A stretch of DNA of 64,000 nt from assembly GCA_016930085.1 (NCBI GenBank), contig JAFGHO010000105.1, positions 1 through 64,000 of the forward strand, in the 5' to 3' direction. This document shows positions 1 to 8,323 of the stretch, in pieces. This stretch comes from Spirochaetales bacterium. Lineage in GTDB: Bacteria > Spirochaetota > Spirochaetia > SZUA-6 > JAFGRV01. The translations under genes and the position numbers were made by a program. Numbering within the stretch: the stretch's first letter is position 1; every line of letters begins with the position of its first letter. Below the pieces are notes generated by a model, which worked only from the letters and a program-made list of their open reading frames with translations, made no database searches and was not told the origin of the DNA.

Positions 1-83
1 AATCTTAATTACCCTTTTTTAAAAAAAGTGGGGAATCTTGTTTACCCTGATCGGGTAAAAAATGGGGAATTGAGTTTACCCTG
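1..83. repeat. Tandem 33-34 bp repeats, possible mobile-element end
   Basis: Two near-identical 21-base units (29-49 and 63-83), each starting TGGGGAAT and ending TTTACCCTG, lie 34 bases apart. A third partial copy sits at 1-15. An ACCCTGATCGGGT inverted repeat (44-56) overlaps the second unit. Multiple short direct repeats at an edge are typical of the termini of some insertion sequences (IS21 family, for example) and also of operator arrays. The gene immediately downstream has no proper 5' end, which favours a mobile-element edge. No transposase is visible because the window begins here. Confidence 0.4.
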
Positions 84-202
84 GACAGTCTATAAAATGG
101 ATAATAAAAGTATATGGATTTATTTTCTGAATTGAATCCAGCCACGCATGTTATGATTCGCCGCAGGAATTCAATGACGATCTCATCGACCAGCGGAACG
201 CG

Positions 203-955
203 GTGCGCGCGTGGTATTCACCGTCGAATCCGTACTGGTCCATCGATGAGGACGGAAACGGAAGTCAGGATAATGTTAATCCGCACCCTGAATGGGGTTT
301 CGGCGGGAGCGCCGAATGGAATTCGACACTCGCTCCGGACGGTGTGTGGGGAATGGAAGAGGATAACGGCGGCGTCTGTTACCGGTTCGGTATACCGCTC
401 GAAGACGACGGCGGACATTATGATCCTCTCGCGATAACGGCGGGCGGCGGAACGGTATTTCATCCGTATACGCCGAATTTCACCTCAAAGAAAGTCAATG
501 AAGTGCCGAACGGCTACAAGGCGATACATACAAGCTATTCTTCCGGGATCGATTGCGTCACCATTATACAGAGGTCGGCCGGTTATACCGGGAACCGTTA
601 TGACGAAATAACCGATCTCGCGGAAGACAGGCAGGAATGGGGAGAAGCATGGGCTTCGCTCGAGCATGTCGACAGTGTCGAAGCGGCCTGCTGGCCGATT
701 CCCGTTGACGGTTCGCTTCTCGTGCCGGGAGATATTCTTGTGATTCACGGGGAATCCTATGGAGTACCGTGGGGTCATTGCGGGATTGTTCAGAGGATAA
801 TATATGGAGATGATCGGAGTGTGGATAGAAGTCAGGTGCGTATTCTCGATTCATCCGGAATGGTTATGAGAGTAAGACTTGATTTACGCTGGAGTAGCAT
901 GCTGTCTATGGGTGGTGTTACAGTATGGTCGATTGGACGGCTGCAACAACAATAA
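203..955 (+). CDS. NlpC/P60-like cysteine peptidase fragment, 5' end missing
   Basis: The product resembles cell-wall amidases/endopeptidases of the NlpC/P60 or CHAP type. A candidate nucleophile cysteine sits in SGIDCVTIIQR, followed by a GDILVIHGE strand and a histidine in WGHCGIVQR, the usual Cys...GD...His order. The frame is open from 131, just after an in-frame TGA (128-130), and coding-like sequence (DSRRNFNDDLIDQRNAV) precedes the only plausible start, a GTG at 203 with no ribosome-binding site. No ATG is available. The gene therefore looks 5'-truncated, probably by the event that placed the repeats at 1-83. The N-terminal 100 residues are Trp/Gly/Asp-rich and not recognised. The catalytic core seems intact, so this may be a remnant or a domain whose upstream part was lost. 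Family assignment is tentative. Confidence 0.5.
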   Translation: MRAWYSPSNPYWSIDEDGNGSQDNVNPHPEWGFGGSAEWNSTLAPDGVWGMEEDNGGVCYRFGIPLEDDGGHYDPLAITAGGGTVFHPYTPNFTSKKVNEVPNGYKAIHTSYSSGIDCVTIIQRSAGYTGNRYDEITDLAEDRQEWGEAWASLEHVDSVEAACWPIPVDGSLLVPGDILVIHGESYGVPWGHCGIVQRIIYGDDRSVDRSQVRILDSSGMVMRVRLDLRWSSMLSMGGVTVWSIGRLQQQ

Positions 956-988
956 ATAGATATTATTTATATTCAAATTAGGAGTGTA

Positions 989-2011
989 ATGATGCGGAAG
1001 ATAATCTTTATAATATTGATATTATTTCCTTTATATCTTTCAGGTGATTCCATACATGAATACTCACAGTCAAGAATTCTTACATTTGAAATAGGAAAGG
1101 GTGAAGGAAAAATAGGGTTTAATCCGAAACGTGCCCAGTATGGAGTTGCTGGTCCTACTGCGTTCACGATCAGCCCCATGTACAGGTTTTATATATGTGA
1201 TCCTAACAATCGCGTTATAAACATATATGAACAAAATTTTAATTATATAAAGTCAATAAAAGACGTCCAATCCGGTTATGCTTCGGCTGCTTATAAGATA
1301 ATTGTTGGAGAATCTGAAAACGTTTTAGTTCTTTCAGGTACACATAATTTAATTAAATTTGATTCAAATGGTAATCTAATATTCAATATATGGCATGCGA
1401 ATTTACCAGACGAGGTAATTGCAGGTAATTTCTTTATTTTTAACAACACCGTATTATATTATAACAATAATTTTGATCTACTATTCCTCGATAGCCAGGG
1501 CAATACAATGAGCAAGGAAGACACGGATAAGGAAATTACAGCGATGAAAAATGACATTTCAACGGTATCGGGCGGTAATACGCGCGGCGTTACAGTTTCC
1601 CTTATCGATACATTTCTCGATAAAAAAATGATCGGGTTTAAAGACGGGATGCTGCTCACCGCGAGATTCAAACCGCACAGGGAATACTTCGAGACACTCA
1701 AAAAGGAGTTGAATACGAAAAGCACTACGGTCTTCGAGGACGAATTCGACATCACATCGCTCGGAGTAAAGGACAATGATCTTGATTTCATCGGGTTTGA
1801 CGATGACGGAAACAGCTATTGGAACGTGGTTCTGGGCATGAAGCCGGAGGACAGGGCGGTCCTTGTCTGCTCGAAATACGGTGAAGCGCTCGACTGTTTT
1901 TACAACAGGATCAAGTGGAGCAGGATCGCTGTTGCGCCGGACGGTGAGGTCTATTTCCTTTATTACGACGAAAAGGGGACCCATATTTACAAAACGACGC
2001 GGCGGTGGTAA
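989..2011 (+). CDS. Secreted beta-propeller-like protein
   Basis: A 340-residue protein with an N-terminal hydrophobic signal sequence (about residues 4-19, ending LYLSGDS), so probably exported. AGGAG lies 8-12 bases before the start. The body has repeated strand-turn segments such as YICDPNNRVINIYEQN, LIKFDSNGN, DLDFIGFDDDGNSYW and IAVAPDGEVYFLYYD, which resemble NHL/6-bladed propeller repeats. No catalytic motif is visible. Up to about 1560 the coding sequence is strongly AT-rich (AAT, ATA and TTA codons), after which it switches to the GC-richer usage of the rest of the window, suggesting a recombinant gene. It follows the peptidase fragment by 33 bases and could be co-transcribed. Function unknown. 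Confidence 0.7.
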   Translation: MMRKIIFIILILFPLYLSGDSIHEYSQSRILTFEIGKGEGKIGFNPKRAQYGVAGPTAFTISPMYRFYICDPNNRVINIYEQNFNYIKSIKDVQSGYASAAYKIIVGESENVLVLSGTHNLIKFDSNGNLIFNIWHANLPDEVIAGNFFIFNNTVLYYNNNFDLLFLDSQGNTMSKEDTDKEITAMKNDISTVSGGNTRGVTVSLIDTFLDKKMIGFKDGMLLTARFKPHREYFETLKKELNTKSTTVFEDEFDITSLGVKDNDLDFIGFDDDGNSYWNVVLGMKPEDRAVLVCSKYGEALDCFYNRIKWSRIAVAPDGEVYFLYYDEKGTHIYKTTRRW

Positions 2012-2017
2012 TTACAT

Positions 2018-2110
2018 CGGCGTGTTGTTAAATTGATCGGCAATCCGTTAACGGAGGAATCGGAGGCGATGATACCGGTCCTCGAAGCGCGGGGTGTTCA
2101 TGTGTACTGA
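2018..2110 (+). pseudogene. Orphan C-terminal tail of a leucine-rich-repeat protein
   Basis: In the frame closing with TGA at 2108-2110 the translation includes IGNPLTEESEAMIPVLEARG and ends VHVY. Bacterial leucine-rich-repeat proteins frequently end with this kind of segment (NPL..ES...IP.L..RGV.V.Y). There is no start codon and no upstream repeat. The segment begins just after the stop of the propeller-like gene, so an LRR gene was apparently replaced up to its last codons. Confidence 0.55.
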
Positions 2111-2436
2111 ACGGAAGCGCCGTCAGGCTTTTTTTAAACTTTATAAGATTTCTGTATGATTAGCATTAAGAAAATTTCTCACAGAGTCCGCAGAGATCAC
2201 AGAGAAAGAATTTAAATTTTCTTCCTCCGTGTCCTTTGGTGCGCTTTATGAGAGATTCTCTTTTCTCATATAAGTATGCAAAAGGTTTGCCGGGAAACAA
2301 CCTTCTTTGACACGCCTTGTCTCCGGGACGATGACGGATGCCACCGCATGCTATATGATATGGCCATATAATTTGATATAAGGAAAACGCATGTGGTGCT
2401 GGGTATCTGCGGTTCTCTTCCCGCACTCTTTTCCCG

Positions 2437-2460
2437 GATTGTGAACACGTGTTCACAATC
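2437..2460. repeat. Perfect 24-bp palindrome
   Basis: Both strands read GATTGTGAACAC followed by its exact complement GTGTTCACAATC, with no loop. A palindrome of this length without a spacer resembles an operator for a dimeric repressor more than a terminator. No gene starts immediately beside it, so its role is unknown. Confidence 0.6.
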
Positions 2461-2536
2461 TGTAATATTGGGTTCATAGAAGGTTATCACCGTTCCCTTG
2501 CCCGTCATTCTCTTCCCCTGGTCATGTATATAAAAA

Positions 2537-2603
2537 GACACGGATTCACACGGATTAACACTGATGTATATTCAATCCGTGTAAATCAGTGTTAATCCGT
2601 GTC
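2537..2603. repeat. Inverted array of ACACGGATT decamers
   Basis: The left arm (2537-2565) is built from GACACGGATT, CACACGGATT and AACACTGAT. The right arm (2575-2603) has the same 10-base units on the opposite strand, separated by 9 bases. A related but diverged inverted pair occurs at 22823-23033, so this is a dispersed repeat family in this genome. Confidence 0.6.
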
Positions 2604-2811
2604 TGATTACTTCAATAAGGATTATTCCATGATCACTTGCCATCCGTTTGTTTTTACTTTGTTCTCTACAATCTCCTTCAACCACATTCCTTCTCAAACG
2701 TTATTATCCTGCTTCAACATCCGCCAAGCGTCACTTCCACATACAATCATCTGCGTACATCCGCGTAAGCCGGCTTCCCGAAACCCTTCGTGTCAACATA
2801 TATTCACGCCC

Positions 2812-4218
2812 CTAATAGCTGTACTTGAGCTCGATGTAAAACGAATCCTCTTCGTCCAGCATGCCGAAGGTCGTGTACGGGTCGCTGACGATATCGCCGC
2901 CTGCGTCCTTTTTCATGCTGAAAAAGAGGTTCGCCCCCGCGCCGATATCGAAGGCGTCCGCGGCCTTGTAGGTGAAGGACGGCCTGAGCATGAAATCCCC
3001 GTATTTTTCATCCGTCTCCGCTTCCGTGTAATCCTCGGGGAAATTGTATATGCCCGCGAACGTGGTTTCGAGCAGGTCGTTCATGAAATTCTTCCGTACG
3101 ATGAGCATCACCGTCGACATGACGGCCCCCTTCTGGTTTCCCACCAGGTGAGAAAACTGCTCCGAGTATCCTTCAATGTAATACTGATCGCTCTGATTTA
3201 CGGTCAAGACGCCCGCTTTTTTGAAATTCGTCGTGATCTTTTGCGAGAATTGGAGGGTGACGGTGAGGTTGTCGAAGAAGGTGTAGCCTGCGCCGAGGAC
3301 GTACTGGAGATACGGGTTTTTGACAAAGGCATCGTCCCCCGCAAGGTCATCCGTGATAAAAAAAGCGGCTTCACCCCTGAAGTCGATGTCGAGGACGGGC
3401 CACGCGAAGTCGGCCCCGATAATGTGGACCCTGTTGAATGAAAAGTCGAGTGAGGCCGGAAAGCCGAACATGATACCCCCGCCTAAATCCTGCTGCACGA
3501 TATTTACTTTTACATCCGGAAGGTCGTCCCAGGCGTAAAGATAACTCAACGAGAAATCGATGCCGGGAAGCATGAAACCCGCCCTGAAGCCCGCCTCGAA
3601 ACTCGCCAATGCCTCCTCATCGGGATAGCTGAAATTGAACGTGACGGCTGAGAGTTCGGGCGGCAGATAGGATGAGAAATCCGGCATTCCCGGGGGGGTG
3701 AAGAGCGGTATGAAAACGCCCTCGATCATGAGAAAATCCGTGGGATAGAAATCAAGCCGCAGTGCGTTCACGGGAATGGCCGTGTCCTTCATGTCCGTCG
3801 AGGCCATGTTGATGAGTTCGGACAAATCCTTCGGATTGATGTTGTTGGTCGGGTTCAGGCCGTCGGCGGTTCCCCAGGAGACGATCTGGTAGCCCGCCGT
3901 CACGTCGAGGCTGTTCAAATAAAGGGAGAGGTACATCTCCCCCGGCCGTATCGAGAGCTTGTCGGCAAAGGCGCCGGGCCCGGCGAGGTCGTCGATTTCG
4001 AAATAGAGCGCACCATAGAGTTTCGCAATGCCGCTCGAATAGTCGGCGGCGAGTTGCATTTCCGCCGACAGCTTCTTGTAGTCCCAGTCGTCGTTCCATC
4101 CCGAAGGGATCCACACGGAGGATGTGACATATCCCCCGATGGAGGCGTTTTCATCCGAAAACCCCGGAACCGCCGTGACGATCATAAGTGTAAACACTAT
4201 AAGGATATTTTTTTTCAT
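2812..4218 (-). CDS. Outer-membrane beta-barrel protein (DUF1302/porin-like)
   Basis: About 468 residues. The start chosen is the ATG of MKKNILIVFTLMIV, 18 bases inside a possible GTG start, because it follows AAAGGGGAAA and opens directly into a signal peptide (cleavage near VPGFS/DE). The mature chain alternates strand-forming segments rich in Tyr, Phe, Gly and Asp, and ends in a terminal aromatic (ELKYSY), as outer-membrane barrels do. YQIVSWGTADGLNPTNNINP resembles the W.G..DG.NP..NI.P signature seen in DUF1302-like barrels. It is the last gene of a unit with a LolA-like protein and an RND permease, an arrangement expected for an export route that ends in the outer membrane. The substrate is not known. 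Confidence 0.75.
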   Translation of the reverse strand: MKKNILIVFTLMIVTAVPGFSDENASIGGYVTSSVWIPSGWNDDWDYKKLSAEMQLAADYSSGIAKLYGALYFEIDDLAGPGAFADKLSIRPGEMYLSLYLNSLDVTAGYQIVSWGTADGLNPTNNINPKDLSELINMASTDMKDTAIPVNALRLDFYPTDFLMIEGVFIPLFTPPGMPDFSSYLPPELSAVTFNFSYPDEEALASFEAGFRAGFMLPGIDFSLSYLYAWDDLPDVKVNIVQQDLGGGIMFGFPASLDFSFNRVHIIGADFAWPVLDIDFRGEAAFFITDDLAGDDAFVKNPYLQYVLGAGYTFFDNLTVTLQFSQKITTNFKKAGVLTVNQSDQYYIEGYSEQFSHLVGNQKGAVMSTVMLIVRKNFMNDLLETTFAGIYNFPEDYTEAETDEKYGDFMLRPSFTYKAADAFDIGAGANLFFSMKKDAGGDIVSDPYTTFGMLDEEDSFYIELKYSY

Positions 4219-4232
4219 GCCTTTTTCCCCTT

Positions 4233-5093
4233 TCACGCGCCGCGTTTCAGATACTGCTGGGTGAAATAGGAATCGTCGGGATTCGTGTTTATTTCGATAT
4301 GCTTCAATTCCATGATGGTTTTGTGGCTTTTCTTCACGTCTTCCACTTCGATAAGGGTGGGTATCCAGGTATCCGTAAACTCACGAATTTCCTTTATCCG
4401 CAAATTCTTGAAATAATTACCGTTGACGTCGAAAAAGACGGCCTGGAGAGGGGTCATTTTTTCCTTGCTGATCCAGTACACGATTCTGCCGTAGCCCGTG
4501 TCTTCTTTAACGGCATCGTTAGCCGGGACCGCCTCCACCACGTAACACGCTTCGCCGTCGACGGTTTCGTCTTCGAAGCGGTTGTTGGTGTAATCCTCGG
4601 GCGGCCTTTCTTCCATGTCGCTGTATGAAATATCCGAACCCATGAAACTGTCGTTCTTGCCGCTCGATACGATTCTTCTCGTCTTTTTCAGTTCGGGCAG
4701 GTACAGCCACATGTCCGTTTCGCCGTTCTCAGATTCGATCATCAGCAGTCCGGTCCCCTCGACGTCCGCCGGGGAAAGAAAGTGCAGTACCGTTTTGTTC
4801 AGTTTACCGTCTTCCTTCGATTTGATGGCGATCTCTCGTACCCGCCGGCTGCCGTTTTCATTGACGAGCGTCATGGTGATATCAGCGACGATATCGCCTG
4901 CCAGCAGTCTGCTGTTCGCCTCTTCCATGATTTGTTTTGCCTCGAGGCCGTCCGAACCGGTGTAGGGCGTGAGGCGGAACTGCGCCTGCGTCCCGTCCCC
5001 GGAGGCGGCTTCCTGTTCGCCCCCGGCGAACACGCATATCGGTGTCGACAATAAAATCAAAAAAATTACAATCAGTGGAACATGTTTCCGCAT
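4233..5093 (-). CDS. LolA-like outer-membrane lipoprotein-sorting family protein
   Basis: A 286-residue exported protein. The signal peptide (about residues 5-23) ends CVFAGGEQE, a form common in spirochaete exported proteins. The mature part matches the LolA-like family (Pfam 17131 type): ANSRLLAGDIVADITMTL at the start, then WLYLPELKKTRRI, the characteristic GSDISYSDMEER loop, and a late YWISKEKMTPLQAVFF. The fold is a half-barrel that carries a lipid or lipoprotein across the periplasm. Members are usually encoded next to MMPL/RND permeases, as here. The stop overlaps the alternative GTG of the barrel gene, and the permease stop lies 20 bases upstream of its start, so the genes are almost certainly co-transcribed. 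Confidence 0.85.
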   Translation of the reverse strand: MRKHVPLIVIFLILLSTPICVFAGGEQEAASGDGTQAQFRLTPYTGSDGLEAKQIMEEANSRLLAGDIVADITMTLVNENGSRRVREIAIKSKEDGKLNKTVLHFLSPADVEGTGLLMIESENGETDMWLYLPELKKTRRIVSSGKNDSFMGSDISYSDMEERPPEDYTNNRFEDETVDGEACYVVEAVPANDAVKEDTGYGRIVYWISKEKMTPLQAVFFDVNGNYFKNLRIKEIREFTDTWIPTLIEVEDVKKSHKTIMELKHIEINTNPDDSYFTQQYLKRGA

Positions 5094-5113
5094 TGTATAC
5101 CTCCTGAAATAGA

Positions 5114-7453
5114 TTATTCCATGCCGGATAACGCATCCGGCGATTTTTTGTACAGAGACTTCCTGAAAAAGGATCTTTTTTCCACCACCGCCAGGATGGC
5201 CGGTATCAATGTCATCGACCCCATCGATGTGACGAACATGGTCAGGGCGATCATCGCCCCCAGGACACCGATACTCGCCAGACTCGAAAGGACGAGGACC
5301 AGGAATCCGAACCCGACCGAGCAGGCGTTGTAGATGATCGCCTTTCCCGTCGTCGAGTTGGTGTTTTTGATTGCGTCCAAAACAGAGGCGCCATTGTTGC
5401 GTTCCGTTTTGTAGTGGCTTATATAATGGATGGAGTAATCGATGCCGATCCCGATGGCGACGCTCGCGATCAGGACGGTCGCCAGATCGAGCGGTATATC
5501 GAGCAATCCCATTAGCCCGAAGTTCAGGCAGATGGTAATGATAATGGGTATTGTCGAAATGACTCCCAGTATTACCGATCTGAATATGACGGCGGTAATC
5601 AGGAATACCAGAACGAGTGAAATAACGATACTCAGAAGCTGGCTTTGAACGATCAGGTCGCTCAGGACCATTATCGTTGAAATACGCCCGGTGACATTGA
5701 TTTCAAGGCCGTCCCGGTCGAAATTGTCGCGTATATAGGTTCTGATATGTTCTTCGAATTCCTCGAGTTTTTTCAGATTAACGCTTTTTACGAATATCGT
5801 TATGTTGGCCTTGCTGTAATCATAGTTGACGATATTTTCGAGCGTGCTTTCATTGCCGGTCAACGAATAAAGAAGCAGGTACTGTCCGATCAGTTTTTTG
5901 GAATCCGGAATCCTGTAAAATTTTTCATTATCCCCGTTCATCACGCGGTTCATTTCCTTGATCATGCCGGCTATCGATTGTGAACTTCCGACGATATCGA
6001 AACCGTCGACATACTTCTGAAAATCGTCTATTTCCCTGAGGACTTCCGGTTCCTTTATTTTATCCGCTTCATCGCTTTCGATAACGACCTGTAGCGTCAT
6101 CGTACCGGAAAAATATCTGTTGAAGAATTCATTGTCCTGCATGATTTTGGTATTCCTGCCGAACATCTGAACCAAATCGCTCTCCACCCGCAGCTTGAAT
6201 ATGCCTATAATCGATATGATAATGACAAGCAGGGCCGCAAGCAGAACGATCGATTTTCCTCTAAATACGGCATCGCCCAGTCCGGATAATATTCTTTGCA
6301 GAGAGAAGGTTTTTTTGCCGCCGGTTGCGTTGTCCGGGGTCGATAATTTTCCGGGAATCGGGAGGAGATAGAGAAGTGCGGGAATGAAGGTGATGGAAAA
6401 GATGAGGGCGCACACGACCCCCACGGCGGTGAATATTCCGAATCCCCTTATGATCTCGATCCCGGAACTCAAAAACGAAAGAAAACCGGCCACGGTCGTC
6501 AGGCCCGCCATGATCACGGCCAGCCCCGTGTGTTTGATGGTTTCCGTTATCGCCTGTTTTTTGTCTTCCCCTTTTTTTACGTCATGGATAAACCTGTTGA
6601 TGATATGGATGCCGTAGGCGGAACCGATCGCGATGAGAATCGTCGGAACGACCGTCGTCATGATCGACAACGGTATGTTGAGGACCGACATGATCCCGAG
6701 GGTCCATATAACACTTATGACAACGGTAAGAACCGGCAGCAGGACCCCCCTTATGTTCCTGAAACTCAAGAATAAAACCAGGAGGATGACGCAAATGACG
6801 ATCGGGGAAAGAAAGAGAAGGTCCTTTATGATAATGGCTTTGACTTCCGTCAAAGTTGCTGCTTCACCCGCGATTCTGTATTGTTCGCCGTCTTCTTTGT
6901 GCCGGTCGATAATGGACTTGATCCGGCCGAGTATTTTTTCCCTGTTTTCGCCGTCTTCGATCTGAATCAGGATAACGGCGGCTTTTTCGTCTTTTGAAAT
7001 AAAGGTGTCCTTGTAGAGGCGGTTTGTCGTAATCGTTTTTCTGTATTCCTCGATTTCTTCCGCAGTTTCGGGTATTGTTTCGAGGATCGGAAAAACTTCG
7101 ATCCCTTCATCCGTCCCTTCGATAATATCCACATTGGTGGGACCCAAAACCTGCCCGATACCGTCGATGGTTTTGAACTCGTTCGTCAGCGTATCCAGTT
7201 TGCGGATGATTTTGCCGGTAAAAATATTGTCTGACACCAGTCCGATAATGAAGAACTCCTGTTTCGGGAATATCTCGTTGATCCTGTCGAAATATTTCAC
7301 TTCCGGTATGTAGGACGGTATTGCCGCAGTAACATCCGCCTCGACATCCAGATCTTTAATCATGTAGCCCAGGACGGCGGTGATTATTGCAATCACGGCA
7401 ATGATAAGCTGCGGTTTTTTCGTGATGGCCTTTGATAATATATTCATTATCAT
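5114..7453 (-). CDS. RND/MMPL-family membrane exporter
   Basis: A 779-residue polytopic protein with the duplicated layout of the RND superfamily. One TM segment (about 13-31) is followed by a large periplasmic domain, then a five-helix bundle (about 210-370). A second TM (about 400-420), periplasmic domain and five-helix bundle (about 600-760) follow. Conserved pieces are IAIGSAYGIHIINRF in the first half and IGIGIDYSIHYISHY in the second, the TM4 motifs of MMPL/hopanoid-transporter-like proteins. AAGGAG sits 5 bases before ATG 7453. With the LolA-like protein and barrel downstream and a TetR gene upstream it forms a plausible regulated system moving a hydrophobic or lipid-like substrate outward. 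Substrate identity is inference. Confidence 0.88.
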   Translation of the reverse strand: MIMNILSKAITKKPQLIIAVIAIITAVLGYMIKDLDVEADVTAAIPSYIPEVKYFDRINEIFPKQEFFIIGLVSDNIFTGKIIRKLDTLTNEFKTIDGIGQVLGPTNVDIIEGTDEGIEVFPILETIPETAEEIEEYRKTITTNRLYKDTFISKDEKAAVILIQIEDGENREKILGRIKSIIDRHKEDGEQYRIAGEAATLTEVKAIIIKDLLFLSPIVICVILLVLFLSFRNIRGVLLPVLTVVISVIWTLGIMSVLNIPLSIMTTVVPTILIAIGSAYGIHIINRFIHDVKKGEDKKQAITETIKHTGLAVIMAGLTTVAGFLSFLSSGIEIIRGFGIFTAVGVVCALIFSITFIPALLYLLPIPGKLSTPDNATGGKKTFSLQRILSGLGDAVFRGKSIVLLAALLVIIISIIGIFKLRVESDLVQMFGRNTKIMQDNEFFNRYFSGTMTLQVVIESDEADKIKEPEVLREIDDFQKYVDGFDIVGSSQSIAGMIKEMNRVMNGDNEKFYRIPDSKKLIGQYLLLYSLTGNESTLENIVNYDYSKANITIFVKSVNLKKLEEFEEHIRTYIRDNFDRDGLEINVTGRISTIMVLSDLIVQSQLLSIVISLVLVFLITAVIFRSVILGVISTIPIIITICLNFGLMGLLDIPLDLATVLIASVAIGIGIDYSIHYISHYKTERNNGASVLDAIKNTNSTTGKAIIYNACSVGFGFLVLVLSSLASIGVLGAMIALTMFVTSMGSMTLIPAILAVVEKRSFFRKSLYKKSPDALSGME

Positions 7454-7577
7454 ACAATCTCCTTATATCGGGAAACCGGATACGTGTTCGGATTTCATGA
7501 TCATATTCGGGGGATTCGTACCCTCTCCGACCGTCCGACCACTCAGGTGTTTTGGTCGATTTTCACCCAAAAAAACA

Positions 7578-8147
7578 TCATTGCTTTACGATCCCGTAAA
7601 AAAACATATCCAGCATATTGTTCACGTTTTTCTCCAGTTCCTGCTGATCCTCCTCCATGGCCCAGGCGTATTCCAGGCCTTTCAGCGCGATAATGATCGC
7701 GTGCGCCGTCACTTTTATATTCTTTACATTGAAGATCCCACGGTCGACGCCCTCCTTGAGGATGTTCTCGAATGTATCGATCTCTTCCTCCACATACCGG
7801 ATTCGTATCGCTTCGATCAACCCCAGACACTCGAAATAATCGTTTTTCAAAGCCGCATAGAAATTCGATAATTGTGACAGCACCTTTAATCGGGTAAGAA
7901 CATACGCCCGCAGCTTTTCTTTGGGCGATTCCTGGTTCCTTAGCGCCTCATCGACTTTTTTCTTTAAATATTCATATTCCTTTTTTATGACGCCTTTGAA
8001 AATTTCCTCTTTGCTTCCGAAATAATGATAAATCGAACTTTTTCCTTTATGAATGGCATTGGCTATTTCATCGATCGTCGTTTTTCTGAATCCGTATCGG
8101 GAGAATATTTTCCTTGCGGATTCGATTATTTGTTCCTTTATATCCAT
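7578..8147 (-). CDS. TetR-family transcriptional regulator
   Basis: The N-terminal helix-turn-helix (about residues 1-50) reads ARKIFSRYGFRKTTIDEIA, then GKSSIYHYFGSKEEIF, the standard TetR DNA-binding signature. The rest is the helical ligand-binding/dimerisation domain. ATG 8147 is preferred over GTG 8168 because GGAG lies too close to the GTG, but the longer form is possible. It is first in the minus-strand unit, 124 bases before the RND permease, and probably represses this unit and itself, with release by the transported ligand (inference from the family). Confidence 0.88.
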   Translation of the reverse strand: MDIKEQIIESARKIFSRYGFRKTTIDEIANAIHKGKSSIYHYFGSKEEIFKGVIKKEYEYLKKKVDEALRNQESPKEKLRAYVLTRLKVLSQLSNFYAALKNDYFECLGLIEAIRIRYVEEEIDTFENILKEGVDRGIFNVKNIKVTAHAIIIALKGLEYAWAMEEDQQELEKNVNNMLDMFFYGIVKQ

Positions 8148-8207
8148 GTCTTTTCCCACTGTGTTCACTCCGAAAATAGAAAATTCGACCAGATTGTTCT
8201 ATTAGTC

Positions 8208-8220
8208 AATGTAATACATT
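8208..8220. promoter_or_regulatory. Inverted repeat upstream of tetR-type gene
   Basis: AATGTA-A-TACATT is a perfect 6-1-6 inverted repeat about 60 bases upstream of the regulator start. A TTGATA-like -35 lies on the minus strand nearby. It is a candidate autoregulatory operator, but short AT-rich palindromes also occur by chance. Confidence 0.3.
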
Positions 8221-8292
8221 ATGGCGTTATTATCAATACTTTTAAATAAAAACCGTCCGGTATAACGTATTTTACGGGTATTTATTGAAAAG

Positions 8293-8308
8293 ACCGATTG
8301 GAATCGGT
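8293..8308 (-). terminator. Possible intrinsic terminator after the metallo-hydrolase gene
   Basis: On the minus strand ACCGAT pairs with ATCGGT around a four-base loop and is followed by CTTTTC, 16 bases past the stop codon at 8324. The stem is short, so strength is doubtful. Confidence 0.35.
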
Positions 8309-8323
8309 GCCGGTTCAGTTCCC

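Larger units (their letters stand above)
2111..2811. other. Non-coding repeat-rich spacer
   Basis: No credible gene is present. The spacer contains a CACAGAG-type repeat patch (2177-2208), a 24-base perfect palindrome (2437-2460) and an inverted array of ACACGGATT units (2537-2603). Long open frames across it are low-complexity translations of these repeats or antisense shadows of the barrel gene that ends at 2812. Confidence 0.6.

Noticed and set aside
2599-3441. 280-codon plus-strand open frame
   Set aside because: It lies antisense to the outer-membrane barrel gene and its start region is repeat DNA. The barrel reading has a signal peptide and conserved motifs.
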